Source: Alistipes sp.
GTDB taxonomy: Bacteria > Bacteroidota > Bacteroidia > Bacteroidales > Rikenellaceae
Direction of reading: 5' to 3'
Length of the DNA: 8,056 nucleotides
NCBI GenBank assembly: GCA_022511355.1
Contig: JAFLRS010000080.1
Location: 1 to 8,056 of the forward strand
Part shown: in pieces, positions 1-7,176 of the stretch
How the letters are laid out: each line of letters starts with the position of its first letter
How positions within the stretch are numbered: the stretch's first letter is position 1
Notes under the pieces: generated by a model
What the model was told of the DNA's origin: nothing
Seen by the model: only the letters and a program-made list of their open reading frames with translations
Database searches by the model: none
Position numbers and translations under genes: made by a program

Positions 1-3000
1 GCGGTGGTTGTGGAAGGCACTTCGGTGGGAACCACGACCGACGCTGCAGGACACTTTTCGATTGCAGCTCCCAGCAACGGACAGCTCAATGTCTCGTTCA
101 TAGGCTATAAAGATGCTTTTGTAGCCGTGGCAGGACAGACCAAACTCGAAATTACGCTCGATGATGACCATACGGCTATCGACGATGTCGTAATCGTGGC
201 CTTCGGTTCGAAGCGCAAACAGGACCTCGTAGGTTCGGTCAGCGCCGTGAAAAAAGATCTTATTCAGAATGCACAAACCGCCTCGATTTCGAGCGCACTT
301 GAAGGTGCTGTCGCAGGTCTTTCGCTCGTGTCGTCTACCGGTCAGCCCGGTGAGGATGCATCCATCTATCTGCGTGGTCTCGGTTCGCTTTCGGGCAGCA
401 ATGCCGCACTTATCGTTGTGGACGGCGTGCCCTTCAACGGCAAACTGTCGGATATCAATCCGCAGGATATCGCTTCTATTTCGGTGTCCAAAGATGCCGT
501 GTCGAACTCGCTCTACGGTTCGCGTGCGGCCGGCGGCGTGATTATGGTTACAACCAAAACCGGCGGTCATGACAAGGTTCGCGTAAACTTCCAGGGTTCG
601 TGGGGCGTCAGCCAGCGCGCCTATAAGGATTATGACATGACCACTGACCCCGGCGAGTTCTACCGATTGACATGGTACGGTCTGCGTAATACGCAATGGG
701 CCGGCGGTGCCTCGATAGATGAAGCGAATCTGTATGCCAGCCAGAATCTGCTCAAGGTTGTGGACAACTACAATTCGTTCATTATTCCCGAAGGCGAATA
801 TATCGTTAATACTGACGGAACGCTGAACCCCAACCGCAAGGTTCGTTACAACGACACCTTTGCTGATGCACTGTTCAATACGGCATTTCGTCAGGAGTAT
901 ACCGTATCGGCATCGGGCGGCAGCAAAAGTACCGACTACTATATGTCGGTAGGTTATCTCGACAACGATTCCTACATTCTCGGCTCATCGTTCAATCGTT
1001 TTTCGGCCCGCGCAAATGTGAACTCGCAACTGCGCAAATGGTTGAAAATGGGAACCAACATCGCTTACTCGAGAACCGTACAGAACGGCGTGAAGGAGTT
1101 AAAGGGTTATGCATCCAATCCTTTCGCGGTGGCACGCGGATGGGCTCCTATCTACCCCGTACACGCTTACGATGCCGCAGGTAATCTGAAGTATGACAGC
1201 AACGGCAAACCGATGTACGACTCCGGTCGCGGCGAAACCGACGGGTCGAGCCTCCGAAAGGCCGGAATGGATGAAAACGTCGTCGCAAGCATGAAAGAGG
1301 ATATCATTCGTGACCAATACCACAATCTTACGACCCGCTCGTATGCCGAGATTCGTTTCCTGAAAGATTTTACCTTCACGGTGAACTACAGCTACGACTA
1401 CACCAACGACAACGCCACCACTTATTATATGCCGTTGTTGGGTGACGGACGTGCATTCAACGGTCGCGGTTACAGATACGGAATCAATTACATGACGACC
1501 AACTTCAGCCAAATACTTGCCTATGACAAATATTTCGGCAAGGATAAGCTGCACAACATTTCGGCAAAAGCCGGTCACGAATATTATCAGTACAAGCTCA
1601 GCTACTTCTCCGGTTCGAAAACCAGATTCTTCGACCCGTCGAACCCCGAACTTTCAAACGGTGGAGAGATGCAGTCGATAAACAGCTACAATCAGAGCCA
1701 CAACATCGAAGGTTTCTTCGCGATGGCCGATTACAACTATGCTCACAAATACTACGTATCCGCTTCGTATCGTGCCGACGGCACTTCGCGTTTCCTCAAC
1801 CGTTGGGGTCACTTCTGGTCGGTAGGCGCATCGTGGCGAATCTCGGCCGAGAAGTGGATGCAGGGAGCATCGTCGTGGCTCAACGATTTGAAACTCCGTG
1901 CATCCTACGGTACGCAGGGTAACGAGAATGTCCTCAACTACACCCCGTATCAGGACCAGTATGAAGTGGTATGGGACGGTTCGTCGTTCGGATATGCCCC
2001 CACATTCTACGGTAACCCCAACCTTACGTGGGAGAAGCAGGCTACGGTCGATATAGGTTTGGATTTCAAACTTTTCAACGTTGTTTACGGTTCGGTTGAG
2101 TGGTATAGCCGCAAAACTACCGATATGTTGTTCAGCCGCAAACTCGCCGATTCGAACGGCCGTCCATACAACTGGGAGAATGTAGGTGCGATGCGCAACT
2201 CGGGCGTTGAGTTCGAATTGAATTTCGATATCTTCAAGAAGCACGATTTGCAGTGGACCGTATCGTTGGTAGGTTCGCACTACAACAACGTGCTGGTGAC
2301 TCTGCCCGAAGAGTATCGTGCCGAAGGTATGTCTGCCGGAAACTTCAAACGTATGGAGGGTCACAGCATCTATGAATACTACATCTGTCAGTATGCAGGT
2401 TTCGACAAGGAGACCGGTGAGGCTATGTGGTACAAAGACGACTACGACGATGACAAAAACGTAATCGGACGCACGACCACAAAGAACCACAACGAGGCTA
2501 CCCAGTATTTGATAGGCAAAACTGCGCTTCCCGATTTCCAGGGCGGTCTCAGTACTTCGTTCTACTGGAAGGGCATCGACGTTTCGATTGCTACGGCATT
2601 CCAAATCGGCGGCTGGGCTTACGACTACGACTATGTATCATCGATGAACATGAGCAACTACTATGTAAACCACAACAGAGATTTGTGGAACACATGGAAT
2701 CCCGAAACCAAGAGCGGAAAATATCCGATTTGGAACGCCAACGGTTCCAGCAAGTATACAAGCGCGATGTCGGATGCGTTGCTGGTTAAGGCTTCGTACT
2801 TCAGCCTGCGCAACGTGACGGTCGGATATTCGTTCCCCAAGACATGGATGAAGAAGCTCGGCATAGAGGGAATCCGCGTATACTTCACCGCAGACAACGT
2901 AGCATTGAAATCGGCTCGTCAGGGCTTCGATCCGCGTACTTCGACGAGCGGAAGCAACAGCAGCTATGCGGGATACGCTCCGTTGCGTACTATTTCGGGC

Positions 3001-3021
3001 GGTTTGAACCTTACATTCTAA
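1..3021 (+). CDS. SusC/RagA-family TonB-dependent outer-membrane transporter (5' partial)
   Basis: Outer-membrane beta-barrel that imports an oligomeric nutrient using TonB energy, with a SusD lipoprotein as lid. The frame is open from base 1, so the signal peptide and roughly the first 40-60 residues lie outside the window. The GTG at 4-6 is an internal Val, not a start. In visible numbering (1006 residues), 1-53 are the end of a carboxypeptidase-regulatory-like domain (EGTSVGTTTDAAGHFS). A TonB-box-like DDVVIVAFGS is at 61-70. The plug runs about 75-190 and ends in the SusC signature LYGSRAAGGVIMVTTKTG (171-188). The rest is barrel, rich in Tyr/Trp/Asn strands, and it finishes with the C-terminal Phe (GGLNLTF) typical of barrel assembly. 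SusD follows 23 nt downstream. Family assignment is very secure. The substrate cannot be told: no degradative enzyme or regulator is in view, and family members import glycans, peptides and other compounds. Confidence 0.96.
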   Translation, partial: AVVVEGTSVGTTTDAAGHFSIAAPSNGQLNVSFIGYKDAFVAVAGQTKLEITLDDDHTAIDDVVIVAFGSKRKQDLVGSVSAVKKDLIQNAQTASISSALEGAVAGLSLVSSTGQPGEDASIYLRGLGSLSGSNAALIVVDGVPFNGKLSDINPQDIASISVSKDAVSNSLYGSRAAGGVIMVTTKTGGHDKVRVNFQGSWGVSQRAYKDYDMTTDPGEFYRLTWYGLRNTQWAGGASIDEANLYASQNLLKVVDNYNSFIIPEGEYIVNTDGTLNPNRKVRYNDTFADALFNTAFRQEYTVSASGGSKSTDYYMSVGYLDNDSYILGSSFNRFSARANVNSQLRKWLKMGTNIAYSRTVQNGVKELKGYASNPFAVARGWAPIYPVHAYDAAGNLKYDSNGKPMYDSGRGETDGSSLRKAGMDENVVASMKEDIIRDQYHNLTTRSYAEIRFLKDFTFTVNYSYDYTNDNATTYYMPLLGDGRAFNGRGYRYGINYMTTNFSQILAYDKYFGKDKLHNISAKAGHEYYQYKLSYFSGSKTRFFDPSNPELSNGGEMQSINSYNQSHNIEGFFAMADYNYAHKYYVSASYRADGTSRFLNRWGHFWSVGASWRISAEKWMQGASSWLNDLKLRASYGTQGNENVLNYTPYQDQYEVVWDGSSFGYAPTFYGNPNLTWEKQATVDIGLDFKLFNVVYGSVEWYSRKTTDMLFSRKLADSNGRPYNWENVGAMRNSGVEFELNFDIFKKHDLQWTVSLVGSHYNNVLVTLPEEYRAEGMSAGNFKRMEGHSIYEYYICQYAGFDKETGEAMWYKDDYDDDKNVIGRTTTKNHNEATQYLIGKTALPDFQGGLSTSFYWKGIDVSIATAFQIGGWAYDYDYVSSMNMSNYYVNHNRDLWNTWNPETKSGKYPIWNANGSSKYTSAMSDALLVKASYFSLRNVTVGYSFPKTWMKKLGIEGIRVYFTADNVALKSARQGFDPRTSTSGSNSSYAGYAPLRTISGGLNLTF

Positions 3022-3026
3022 ACACT

Positions 3027-3033
3027 TAAGGAG
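3027..3033 (+). promoter_or_regulatory. Ribosome binding site of the SusD gene
   Basis: TAAGGAG lies 11 nt upstream of the ATG at 3045 in the 23-nt gap after the SusC stop. It is the clearest Shine-Dalgarno match in the window and fixes the SusD start. The short gap shows no promoter, so the two genes are probably co-transcribed. Confidence 0.75.
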
Positions 3034-3044
3034 AATTAAAAATT

Positions 3045-4664
3045 ATGAAAAAGATATTATCAATGTTGCTCGCGTCTGCAACTGCAGCGACACTCACGGT
3101 ATCGTGTATTCAAGACGCAGAGGATTCGTCGGTGCTGCCTCAGGAGCGACTCGACGAGATGTCGGCAGAGGACCCCGACAAGATGCTGTCGGCTACCCTC
3201 AGCGGTATGTATTCGGACTTGCAGTCGTATGTGGACGAGGATATGAGCCATAACTATTTCGGTCAAAAAAGTTTCGACTACCTGACATCGCTCATGGGCA
3301 ATGATATGATTATGACCGGTCGTTATGCGATGAGTCTCAATCACTATATGTGCAACTATTGGGGACAACGCAATTTAGCTACCTCGAACCGTTGGAAAGA
3401 GTATTATCGTGTAATCGCCAGCGCCAACTCGATACTGAAGAACATAGACCCCGAAACTAACAATGCCAAGGCTTTGGCCTACCGCGCACAGGCATTGACA
3501 TTCCGCGGTTATGCCTATTTTCAGCTCACGTCGCTCTATCAGTTCGCCTACTATACCGGTGCCGATGATACCGTATGGGGAAAAGGCGATCACTATGACT
3601 GGTCGGAGGATATGTGCGTACCTATCGTACTCGAGCATACGCAGGGCGACCAGCCGCGCAGCACCGTCAAGGAGGTGTATGACCAGCTGATAGAAGACCT
3701 CGAGACTGCTTACAACCTTTTCGAGACGCTTGGCATGACCAAAACTCCTTCGGTGAGCGACATGGACGGTTGTGTTGCCGCACTCTATCTTGCACGCGCC
3801 AATATGGTTCGCCACAACTGGGAGGATGCTCTCAAATATGCGCAGGTTGTTATCGACAACTATCCCATACTTAATACCGAAGCGCAAATACTGCAGGGTT
3901 TCAGCACGCTCTCACTGCCTGACGTGATATTCGGTTGCGAAATAACCAATGACAATACGACCGTATATATGTCGTGGTTCTCGCAGATGGATATGTTCGG
4001 CGACGGTTATGCAGCTATCGGTGTGTACCGTGCCGGTTTCAAACCCTTTGTAGACCGCATTGCCGACGATGACATCCGTCTCGACTGGTTCTGGACCTCG
4101 CGCAACGATGAAAAACTCTCTGAAAAGTTCGGCCAAGACTCGCCCGGCGTCGAATATCAAAGCTGCAAATTCATAGGAGCCGGAGCCGACAACGTCGAAA
4201 TCATATACGATGAAGACTATGATGTGTACTACGGTTACGGTGAAGGCTGGGAGCTGGGCGCCTACATCTATCTGCGTTCGGAGGAGGCTTACCTTATGAA
4301 AGCCGAGATCCTCGCCCACCAGAACAAACTTTCGGAAGCCGCAGCCGAACTCACGCAATTTATGCAGACCCGCTGTCCGAGCTATTCGTGCGACAACGTA
4401 AGCAGCGACAAGGGAAAACTTATCGAGGAGATTATCTTCCAGAAGCGTGTGGAGTTTTGGGGTGAAGGTCTCGAATATCTCGACAATCGCCGTCTCAATA
4501 TTCCCGTCGATCGCACCGACGAAACATGGGGAGAGGACAACAACCACCTCGACGGCTGCAAACTCAATCTGGAGCAGGAAAATACCAAATTGCGTTATCA
4601 GCTTCCGATTGCCGAAATCGAGAACAACAAGATGATTTCGCCCGCAGATCAGAACTCGATCTAA
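3045..4664 (+). CDS. SusD/RagB-family surface nutrient-binding lipoprotein
   Basis: Cell-surface lipoprotein that caps the adjacent SusC barrel and binds the substrate. The N-terminus is a lipoprotein signal: MKKILSMLLA, a hydrophobic stretch, then LTVSC with the lipidated Cys at 21. The residues after it (IQDAEDSS) are acidic, as in the Bacteroidetes export signal that sends lipoproteins to the outer face. The SusD fold is seen as TPR-like helices at about 117-165 (RWKEYYRVIASANSIL, then ALAYRAQALTFRGYAYFQL), 242-272 and 411-440 (RSEEAYLMKAEILAH). The conserved C-terminal block is IIFQKRVEFWGEGLEYLDNRR (463-483). The end (ENNKMISPADQNSI) resembles the usual INNN..I..ADQN ending. At 539 residues it is full length. 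The substrate is unknown. The lipobox is slightly off consensus, with Thr at -3 and Leu at -4. Confidence 0.96.
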   Translation: MKKILSMLLASATAATLTVSCIQDAEDSSVLPQERLDEMSAEDPDKMLSATLSGMYSDLQSYVDEDMSHNYFGQKSFDYLTSLMGNDMIMTGRYAMSLNHYMCNYWGQRNLATSNRWKEYYRVIASANSILKNIDPETNNAKALAYRAQALTFRGYAYFQLTSLYQFAYYTGADDTVWGKGDHYDWSEDMCVPIVLEHTQGDQPRSTVKEVYDQLIEDLETAYNLFETLGMTKTPSVSDMDGCVAALYLARANMVRHNWEDALKYAQVVIDNYPILNTEAQILQGFSTLSLPDVIFGCEITNDNTTVYMSWFSQMDMFGDGYAAIGVYRAGFKPFVDRIADDDIRLDWFWTSRNDEKLSEKFGQDSPGVEYQSCKFIGAGADNVEIIYDEDYDVYYGYGEGWELGAYIYLRSEEAYLMKAEILAHQNKLSEAAAELTQFMQTRCPSYSCDNVSSDKGKLIEEIIFQKRVEFWGEGLEYLDNRRLNIPVDRTDETWGEDNNHLDGCKLNLEQENTKLRYQLPIAEIENNKMISPADQNSI

Positions 4665-4692
4665 CGGTAATCATACGGCATAAACAGGTAAC

Positions 4693-4725
4693 AAAAAACC
4701 CGATGCTTTTTGCATCGGGTTTTTT
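4693..4725. terminator. Bidirectional intrinsic terminator between convergent operons
   Basis: A perfect hairpin has stem CCCGATGC (4699-4706), loop TTTTT and GCATCGGG (4712-4719). It is flanked by A6 (4693-4698) and T6 (4720-4725), which can extend the stem to 14 bp. Read rightward, T6 follows the stem 28 nt or more after the SusD stop. Read leftward, the A6 becomes the U-tract, about 20 nt beyond the stop of the large PspC gene. One hairpin therefore serves both converging transcripts. Confidence 0.93.
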
Positions 4726-4745
4726 GTCGCAGGTGACCGCAGGCA

Positions 4746-5948
4746 TCAGTCTGCATCTATGCTCGGATATTCCGTCGAAAACTCTACCCTCCGCACCTCC
4801 TCCGATTCCAAAACCGCAGGCACCAATTTCTCCGCCTCACGCTCTATCGAATCCTGCAAACGACGATGTTCGTCAGCATACGTCCTGCTGTACCAATGAC
4901 CCGAATGTATGTGCGGAGCCGTCCACTTAACCGCCGACACCGGCAGCGTAACCAGAACCGCCAACCACAAAACAAACATCACCAACAACGCCCAACGATT
5001 GAGCTTCGCACCCAAAACCAAACCCAGCAACACGTACAACAACATCACCGTAGGGATGAAAGCCGCAGCCACACCCGTCACGGCAAGCCATTTCAGACCG
5101 AAAATGTCGGACATAAGACTGCCGGGGAAATCCAATTGCGACAAAATGTCGTCACCGGCAAAAAGCAGAACCCCCAAACCCAAAAACTCCATAAGAGCCA
5201 CCAGCGTAAGCGCGAAAATTATCAGGCAGGCGAACAGCTTCAGCAACAGCGTAATGATGCGTCCGAATACCGTCACGGTCTCCGCTATTACGGGCTTCGC
5301 ACGGCTGTCGGCATCGCGGCTGGCAGCGTCGGCCGACATATCGCGTATCGAACGCACGGTAATCTTTTCTCCGCTCGCTTCGAGTTTCTGACGCGCCGTT
5401 CGCGCCGCAGGCACGGCCAGCCACATTATAAAGTAGCTGAGCGACACCACGCCCAACAGATTCCCGCCGAGAGGTCCGGCCCAGAATCCCACGAACGGAA
5501 TGCGGTGCAGCAACAGCACGATAAGCGGCGACAGACACACCAAACGCACCCACACGGCCTCGATGCCGAAATACTTGGCGATACCCGCACATACGCCGCC
5601 CAGACGTGCATTCTCCATGTCGCGATAGAGTCGGCGCGGAATGCGCGGTTCTCCATGCACGGTCTTCGTAGGGTCGTCGGAGGAACTCTCCTCCGAAATG
5701 TCCTCGGCCGTTCCCAACTGCGCTATGATGTTGGCTATCAACGGACGCTCCACAACCCGACCATTATCCTGCGTCGAAAGTATAAGCTCCGCTATACGGG
5801 CCTCGATGTCGGCTATAATCTCGCCTCCGTCGGGAGTATTGCCGTATCTCCTCTTCAACGAATCCAGATAATCCTTCAACATGAGGTAGGCATCATCCTC
5901 CATCGTGAAGGCCAGACCCGATATACTGCATTTTTTAACCTCTTTCAT
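4746..5948 (-). CDS. Large PspC-domain multi-pass membrane protein
   Basis: Inner-membrane protein of a phage-shock-like stress cassette, 400 aa. Residues 1-80 are a helical domain (EDDAYLMLKDYLDSLKRRY, then IIADIEARIAELIL and IIAQLGTAEDI). It is clearly related to the N-terminus of the small PspC protein encoded first in the operon and resembles PadR-associated HAAS-like domains. A linker leads to the PspC domain (about 104-180), with RRLYRDMENARLGGVCAGIAK followed by hydrophobic segments near 134-148 and 163-180. Further membrane segments lie near 229-263, 286-312 and 319-339. After them comes a polar tail with His346, His348, His351 and His361, then a charged helix (RLQDSIEREAEKL). PspC domains elsewhere sense or transmit membrane stress, so that role here is inference. 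The ATG is 3 nt after the DUF2807 stop, behind a weak purine-rich AAAGAGAT within that gene's end, which suggests translational coupling. The gene ends at the shared terminator. Confidence 0.9.
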   Translation of the reverse strand: MKEVKKCSISGLAFTMEDDAYLMLKDYLDSLKRRYGNTPDGGEIIADIEARIAELILSTQDNGRVVERPLIANIIAQLGTAEDISEESSSDDPTKTVHGEPRIPRRLYRDMENARLGGVCAGIAKYFGIEAVWVRLVCLSPLIVLLLHRIPFVGFWAGPLGGNLLGVVSLSYFIMWLAVPAARTARQKLEASGEKITVRSIRDMSADAASRDADSRAKPVIAETVTVFGRIITLLLKLFACLIIFALTLVALMEFLGLGVLLFAGDDILSQLDFPGSLMSDIFGLKWLAVTGVAAAFIPTVMLLYVLLGLVLGAKLNRWALLVMFVLWLAVLVTLPVSAVKWTAPHIHSGHWYSRTYADEHRRLQDSIEREAEKLVPAVLESEEVRRVEFSTEYPSIDAD

Positions 5949-5951
5949 AAT

Positions 5952-6839
5952 CTATCTCTTTTTAACATTGCTCATTCCCGATGTCGAAACCGACGACAGG
6001 CGGCATTCGCCCGAATAGGTTACCGCCGACATTCCGTGCGCCTCGGCCGAAAGAGAACCGCTGCACAGCACCTCCGCGCTCGAACAGCCCGTAGCCTCCA
6101 CCGTGCAGACTGTCGTCTTCATACCGCCGCCGTTGAAGCCTGAAACTCCCGAAACCTCTATCTCCGCGCTTTCGGAAAGCCCCTCCAGCGTCACCGACGA
6201 AGCTCCCGATACATCTATGACGCTCTTAACCGCACGAACTGAACCCGAAACCGACGACGAACCCGAAGCATCGACCGAAAGACGAGAACCTTCGCTTTCG
6301 AACTTCACCGCCGAAGCTCCCGACACATCGAAACGTGCCGACGCCGACGCAACATTCACATTCAGAACCGAAACTCCCGACACATCGGCCGAAAACGCCG
6401 CCGTGCCTATTCGCGGCAGCACCTCCACCTTCGAAACCGCCGAAACGTCAATCTCTTCTATTCTGCCGTTGTCGGGAATGAATATCTCGACCGGATGCGA
6501 GGCATTCTCGTACTTGCGCGATATTCGCACGCCTTCCAGTCCGGCCTCAAGGACTCCGTTCGACACCGACAGCTTGAGGTACGGCATCAGATTCTCGGGG
6601 GTGCGTATGACTATGATGTTGTCGTTGCGCTCCTCGACGGTCAGACTCACATAGCCCGAAACCTCTATCTTCGTGAAATTCATGGCGCTGGTGCGCTTTT
6701 CGGTCACGATGTTCTTCGACGGAATCACCGTATAGCCCCAATCCGGACCTATACTTATTATTTTGGGATTGACCGCCGCAGCCGACGATGCGGCACACAA
6801 TGCGATTGCGGCCGCAATGATTTGAACGAACCTCTTCAT
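5952..6839 (-). CDS. Exported head-GIN/DUF2807 ('toastrack') beta-helical protein
   Basis: A 295-aa exported protein. The signal peptide is MKRFVQIIAAAIALCAASSAAA, with likely cleavage after AAA at 22. Cys15 is not in a good lipobox because Leu precedes it, so a soluble periplasmic protein is favoured over a lipoprotein. After a first strand block (FTKIEVSGYVSLTVEERND, 55-73) come nine rungs of about 19 residues, each marked by (D/E)(V/A)SG(A/V)S or a variant. They start at 131, 152, 171, 190, 209, 228, 248, 266 and 285, as expected of the right-handed beta-solenoid of this family. Four cysteines (245, 252, 259, 279) sit only in the last rungs. Proteins of this family are often encoded beside PspC and PadR genes and are thought to act in envelope-stress signalling. 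The ligand is unknown. The start lies 4 nt after the PadR stop, with GGAG 9 nt upstream. Confidence 0.9.
   Translation of the reverse strand: MKRFVQIIAAAIALCAASSAAAVNPKIISIGPDWGYTVIPSKNIVTEKRTSAMNFTKIEVSGYVSLTVEERNDNIIVIRTPENLMPYLKLSVSNGVLEAGLEGVRISRKYENASHPVEIFIPDNGRIEEIDVSAVSKVEVLPRIGTAAFSADVSGVSVLNVNVASASARFDVSGASAVKFESEGSRLSVDASGSSSVSGSVRAVKSVIDVSGASSVTLEGLSESAEIEVSGVSGFNGGGMKTTVCTVEATGCSSAEVLCSGSLSAEAHGMSAVTYSGECRLSSVSTSGMSNVKKR
5970..6449 (-). repeat. 57-bp periodic repeat encoding the beta-helix rungs
   Basis: Imperfect in-frame repeats lie inside the DUF2807 gene. The plus-strand core GAA(G/A)CTCCCGA(T/C/A)AC recurs at about 6142, 6199, 6313 and 6370. These offsets are multiples of 57 bp (19 codons), and more divergent copies lie between and outside them. 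On the coding strand the cores encode (D/E)VSG(A/V)S. The repeat is protein structural repetition, not a mobile or CRISPR repeat. Confidence 0.85.
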
Positions 6840-6843
6840 GGCG

Positions 6844-7173
6844 CTATTCTCCGTTTCTTATGATGTTGATTTGAGCCACCATTTCGTTCCATGCCTCATC
6901 GAGCGAAGCCAAATGCTGTCGGCCTTTTTCGGTGAGCGAGTAGTATTTGCGCGGAGGTCCTTGGGGGGACTCTTCCCAGCGATAGGTGAGCAGACCTGCA
7001 TTTTTCTGCCGCGAGAGAATGGGATAGATGGTTCCCTCGACCACGATCATGCTGGCGCGTTTGAGTTCGGCTATGATTTTGGGTGCATAGGAGGCTTCGC
7101 GGGCTATTATGGCCAGAATGCAATACTCCAGAATTCCTTTGCGCATTTGCGCTTTAGTGTTCTCTTCGTTCAT
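6844..7173 (-). CDS. PadR-family winged-helix transcriptional regulator
   Basis: A 109-aa repressor-type DNA-binding protein. The PadR winged helix fills nearly the whole chain: QMRKGILEYCILAIIAREA (9-27, helix 1), YAPKIIAELKRASMIVVEGTIYP (29-51, helix 2 and the recognition helix with the family hallmark VEGT.YP.L), KNAGLLTYRWEE (57-68) leading into the wing, and GPPRKYYSLTEKG (72-84), the diagnostic PadR wing. A short C-terminal helix (about 86-106, LASLDEAWNEMVAQINII) would form the dimer, as in the small PadR-s2 type. No ligand domain is present. The first ATG was chosen because homologues of this subtype carry a short N(E/V)(E/N)NTKAQMRKG leader. A start at Met10 is possible but less likely. 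The gene begins 3 nt after the small PspC stop with no strong RBS, so coupling is probable. Its likely target is the dyad at 7762-7783 upstream of its own operon. Confidence 0.95.
   Translation of the reverse strand: MNEENTKAQMRKGILEYCILAIIAREASYAPKIIAELKRASMIVVEGTIYPILSRQKNAGLLTYRWEESPQGPPRKYYSLTEKGRQHLASLDEAWNEMVAQINIIRNGE
6849..6852 (-). promoter_or_regulatory. Ribosome binding site of the DUF2807 gene
   Basis: GGAG on the minus strand lies 9 nt before the ATG at 6839 and is embedded in the last codons of the PadR gene. It supports this start and couples translation of the two genes. Confidence 0.5.
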
Positions 7174-7176
7174 GGT

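Noticed and set aside
1654..2604. A 316-codon minus-strand open frame inside the SusC gene
   Set aside because: It lies wholly opposite clear SusC barrel sequence, shows no recognisable family and has no RBS or promoter. It is a codon-bias shadow.
3912..4547. Minus-strand open frames inside the SusD gene
   Set aside because: They overlap conserved SusD helices on the other strand and have Val/Ile/His-rich, domain-less translations.
4866..6143. A 425-codon open frame on the plus strand opposite the large PspC and DUF2807 genes
   Set aside because: Its translation is dominated by Arg, His and Gln with no domain, and it spans two well-supported antisense genes. It is a shadow of GC-biased codons on the other strand.
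6141..6387. Regularly spaced repeats suggesting a CRISPR array
   Set aside because: The repeats are imperfect and in frame. They encode beta-helix rungs of an exported protein and have no unique spacers.
6780..6839. Lipoprotein lipobox in the DUF2807 signal peptide at Cys15
   Set aside because: Leu sits at -1 of the Cys where Gly, Ala or Ser is needed, and a good AAA cleavage site follows at 20-22.
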